64,000 bases of DNA. Origin: Apricaphanius iberus (lineage: Eukaryota > Chordata > Actinopteri > Cyprinodontiformes > Aphaniidae). The notes below the pieces were generated by a model that was not told the DNA's origin, did not search any database, and saw nothing but the letters and a program-made list of their open reading frames with translations. Positions 60,061-64,000 of the stretch are shown here, in pieces; the first letter of the stretch is position 1, and each line of letters opens with the position of its first letter. Made by a program: the position numbers and the translations under genes. Location: contig JAPXFQ010002381.1 in NCBI GenBank assembly GCA_028564705.1, positions 1 to 64,000 of the forward strand, given 5' to 3'.

Positions 60061-60402
60061 TTCATATTTGTTGTTCATCTGCGTCAACGTTTTTTACGTT
60101 AATCAGTCAAAAGCTCCTAATTCCTAATTCTATTGAATTACAATCACTTTATAATAAAAAAAAGAATTTTGATAGGTTGGTTGACTGATGTAGTTGCATA
60201 ATGCACTGTTTTGGGAAGATGCTCCTGATGCTCCAGTGATTCTGGAGATCAAACTGTATCCACATTTTATTTCGACACAAATCTAAATGTTTTCGTCTCA
60301 ATTTGAAATCAACAAAGCTCATCTCGGCTCTAGACGTCGAGCCTCCTGAAAAACTGCAGGCCCCTAGACGAACCATCTGGCGTTCTGTAGTAAAACAACA
60401 CG

Positions 60403-60620
60403 CCCCGCCCCCTTGCTTACATTCTCCAATGTGCCATAGCAACCAGGGCCGAGCCCCCTGTTCCCGCGTAATATTCCCATCCTTATAAGGCCAGCCGAGC
60501 GCAGACGCACGCCTACGTCACACGTCGTTTATGTAAATAGTTTGATTGAAGAAAAAGAAAAAAAAATAGAGGGGCCCCTGCGCTCTACTCTGAAATGGAG
60601 GTGTGGATGTGACGCAGGCG
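60403..60620 (+). promoter_or_regulatory. Candidate inducible promoter: GC box, CCAAT, CArG box, CRE-like site
   Basis: CCCCGCCCCC at 60403-60412, CCAAT at 60426-60430, a perfect CArG box CCTTATAAGG at 60481-60490, TACGTCA at 60514-60520 and TGACGC at about 60610. SRF and CREB sites together are typical of immediate-early promoters. Binding is inferred, not shown. Confidence 0.5.
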
Positions 60621-60774
60621 CAGTGGCTTCACAACTATCCAGTCCCGTCCTCAAGCACAGACATCAACAAGAGAGCCGCTTTACTGAATCGGGTTCGTTT
60701 TCCTAATACTTACATCGCTACGACGCTCTTCAGGGATACTTGCTTTGTGTCGGCTTCACCAAACTCCCGACAAG
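60560..60774 (+). other. Possible non-coding first exon
   Basis: The GC-rich stretch downstream of the CArG/CRE cluster ends CCGACAAG, followed by GTAACG at 60775, a usable donor. The open frame at 60603-60860 is unlike any protein I know. The rest of such a gene would be outside the window. Confidence 0.3.
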
Positions 60775-60859
60775 GTAACGCCAGCGAGCGGTTTGTGTTC
60801 GTCCTGGTGCGTTTTTTGGGCTGGGTTTTTAAAGTCTTTGCAACGCTTTCACGTGCGTA

Positions 60860-63800
60860 ATTAAAAACAAGCTTCGAGTTGTCTCCTAACAATTTCTCTT
60901 GTTTTGGGGCCTTCTTGCATGGTCAGCTGTAGGTCATGTTTATCAGTGATTGAAGTAAGGGGAGAAAGTGAGAAAAAAAAGGTGGAATAAAGGGAAATAC
61001 GTGCATCAGAAAGCGTTGAAAAGCAGACATTGGAACCTGATTGTGGTTGTTATTGAGAAAAATCACAAAATCTATCTCATGCAATTTAACTAAGGTTGAT
61101 TTTAACGGTCCATATTTTAAAAAGTATAGTAGTGCAGTATGTAGAAATAGTTCGTATTTTTCTCTATAGTACATATTTATGCCAAGTTGGATCTCTCACG
61201 CCCACCCGGAGTAGAGATGCGTCTCAACACGCGGGCGCCGCTGTCAACAAAACACCTCCAGCTGAACACAAACTGTCCGAGAACGCCCCACGGAGCCCAA
61301 ACTGCCTCACAAATGTTGTTTTGTGCAGGACCAATATGTAGAAACCGACTATATGAAGGCAGCTGCTTTGAACTTTGCGCACATGTTTAGTTGGATAAGG
61401 ACAGTTGCAGCGAGGCGGCCGTGGAATAACAAAGAGTAAAGATCAAATTACACGTTTGTAACAGAAATGCGGTGTTTTAACTGTGCGAATCGACACGATT
61501 TGTTTGAGAAACGCGTTGCTCTCAGTTCGTCATGCCGCACGAAGTTGGAGTGAGGAGGGGGAAAAGTCGGGCATCGTCGAGCAGAGGACGGTCATCCTAA
61601 AATGGGTGCGCAAGAAGCAGGTCGTGTGGCATGCCATGCTTCCTCGCAGGAGAGTGGGCGGTGAAATTTCAGCGACGTGCGCTTTTCTCTCGGTGAAAAC
61701 AAGCGCGTCGTTTTTATTTTATTTTTTCCAAAAAACGTGAACGTGTCGTTAAAGTAAGAGAAACAGCTTTCAGCGGGGTTTGTTACAGTTTACTTGTTAA
61801 AAATTGCTGTTTTTGCGGAACATCGCATCACACCCCCTTCTCCACATTGCCTCCGCCTCTGAAGTGTGTTGCCATGTTGAATTGCGTCACGTACTGTATT
61901 TTGCTGCAGAGATCTTCTGTGTCTTACAGAAAGCTGACGTGAAGGTGAAAAACAGGAATTCATGAAAGAGTGCGTGTGGAGAACTGATATAAATAGGATA
62001 TTAACATTTATTTATTAGTGTGAACCTGCAGCAGGAAAAGTAGTACGCAATATTTGTTCTAAGGTAGTAATTATTACAATAATTGGAAATAATACAGTAG
62101 TAATAGTTACAATATAATAATTATTATGAGTAGTAATAGCCGTGGCAGTATATAAATAGCTCTATTGTTATTATTTCCAGTTTTTATTCTTTTAAATAAT
62201 ATTTTATTTCATCTTAATCGTTAATCAGATTTATAGCCTATATGTGCAACAGCTGCCGTTTGTCCTAATTTAAATGTTACTCTATCATGTGTTATGTTTA
62301 TTTCCAGAGCTTTCATTATTCTAATTGTTTAGTGTATTGCAATAAAATAACATATATTTATATTTTCTAGCAGAATGCAGAAAACTGATATATTTTTAAG
62401 TGAGATTTGACCTAATGTGTCTGAAAAATGTGTCCCAAACCTTTAAACTCGTGTCTCACTTGACAAGAGTTTTTGTGATGTGCCACAACATCCGACCCTC
62501 GTCAAAAGGATTCATTATGCCAACACAAACACTCACAGTTTATTTTTATTCTTTTCATTTTGCAACTACCGGTGATTTGAGCTCAGAGAAATTATATTTG
62601 TTGGTCAGCTGTGCATCCCATAGTAAACTCCGTGAGCCTATGTGTACCTAGATGCGTTTGAGGAGACTTCACGTTTGAATTTAGATTACTTCATGTAGAA
62701 TGCATTTATTTAAATTTTGATATGAACGCCCTGAATTGTCTATTTTCTTTAAAACAGACAACTTATGACTGCATGACGATTTACCATCTCGTTTTTAGTG
62801 TCTTAGAATATTGTAAATAAAATAAAAAACACCAGAAGGTAATATAATGAATATGTATTTACTGGATTTTGGACTAAAATTTTAATCAGATATTGTCATA
62901 GGTCACTGAGTAGATAAAGACATTATATGCAGAATGGATAGTAGGTCAATTAAACAAAACAATAAAACCAAAATGAACTGAAAAGACTCAGCAGATCTAG
63001 CATTAAGCAGTAATCTGCTGGTGAGATACTGAAAAATATGGTGTTTTATTAAACACCTCCAAAATAATAACTACAATTTTCAGTCTATTAACAGATTAAT
63101 CAACAGGATGCACGTTAATTTGTGTTCTTTGATTTTAATTTTAAAAAATGGGACATATGCTTTGATGCATAAGTAGACTACTCTTTTAATTCATTAACAT
63201 TCTTCTAGATGCGAAGCGTCTACTTGGATCAGAGACCTGGTAGCAGGTCAAAACTTAAAAAAAATTAAAAACTGGCCAGGATAAAGTGCGTCTTTAATTA
63301 ATAACTGTGAAGAGAAACAAATAAGTTTCCAATCTGCTTATGTTCTGAAGATTCTATGATTTTGTTAGGCTATTATTTAAACTATAGCGTAACACTATCG
63401 ATATATATATATAATGTATCTGCTCTTTTATACTGTATGTCGTTTGCAAAATTAGCATCAAAGTGAGGAGTCTCTGAATTATTCTTGTCTCTGCATGCTC
63501 CGTGTGGCAACGCGCTGTCAGAAGACCCCAAGGACTTATGGCAGAAAAAAAAAGAAAATCCAGTCTGGGGGGCGCGGCTCCCAGTTTTGCCGCAGTTGGT
63601 CCACATGTGTACTGTGAGATTACAGTTTGCCTAGCAACATAAACCAGCGTGCGCTTCTGCATATCGCACGCCTATAGGTGTTCGAGTCTCCTCCCGTAGA
63701 CACCCTCTTCATTTTACATGTGTACCTGCGGCTGAAAAAACGAACCAAAAATAAATGTTCACGGTTAAACGTGAGCGTAATATTGCATGATGTGCAGCCT

Positions 63801-64000
63801 GCCTGCCGGGCCGGTGCGTGCCAGGAGTTTCCTAAACGTAGCGTGAATCCAGTGAGCACAGCATGGTGACATTATCTGTCTGACACGCCGTCTGACTGTT
63901 GACCTACTTCCGCCATGTGGGTCACAGCAGAGAGATGCTCCCCCAATATCTCTAACTGTGTATGATGTTTATTATTAAATATGTTTTCATTTAATTATAA
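60860..64000. other. Right flank without supported gene
   Basis: The CpG-containing stretch extends to about 61700, followed by AT-rich DNA to 63400 and another mixed-composition patch at 63480-63900. No exon with a recognisable product was found. It could be a long first intron of the gene suggested by the promoter at 60.4 kb. Confidence 0.35.

Noticed and set aside
1..64000. Bacterial-type features, CRISPR arrays, operons, tRNA and rRNA genes
   Set aside because: The window is vertebrate nuclear DNA. No spaced-repeat array, tRNA cloverleaf or rRNA segment could be supported by eye; a tRNAscan run would be needed to exclude a diverged tRNA.

Overview
The window is a vertebrate nuclear segment, almost certainly from a teleost fish. 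It has spliced genes with GT-AG introns, AT-rich non-coding DNA, and many fish-type transposon relics (Tc1/mariner copies, hAT-like MITEs, SINE/LINE tails, ATGG/ATCC tails). All exon joins below were made by eye from splice sites, reading phase and remembered vertebrate homologues. No database search was run.

Left half (about 2.9-23 kb). A minus-strand gene, fbxl13 (DRC6, an F-box/LRR protein), starts at 18141 and leaves the window to the left. Ten coding exons are visible, giving its first 319 residues. Two plus-strand genes sit inside its introns. lrrc17 (3288-11551, six coding exons, 464 aa, secreted leucine-rich-repeat protein) lies in the large intron after the first LRR exon. A two-exon gene for an unrecognised secreted protein (15194-16931, about 554 aa) lies in the intron between exons 4 and 5. 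Upstream and divergently transcribed is armc10 (20197-23074, six exons, 345 aa).

Right half. After about 6 kb of repeat-rich spacer comes a complete 21-exon DENN/RUN/PLAT gene closest to DENND5B (29410-53733, 1270 aa), with a polyadenylation signal near 54730. From there to 64000 no protein-coding exon could be supported. Two GC-rich islands look like promoters. One at 55.7-56.0 kb may face left. One at 60.4-60.8 kb carries a perfect CArG box, a CRE-like site, CCAAT and a GC box, followed by a possible non-coding first exon.

Points most worth a second look: the orphan secreted gene nested antisense in fbxl13; a 113-bp tandem array with a TATA-like motif in each unit; an unexplained CpG-containing block with paired direct repeats at 0.8-1.4 kb; W-centred helices like SFI1/centrin-binding repeats in the FBXL13 N-terminus; two Tc1 copies that share loss of the first catalytic Asp; a Tc1 element whose two ends belong to different families; a 1.8-kb fold-back element with long inverted arms; and a 33-G run directly after a dennd5b splice donor.
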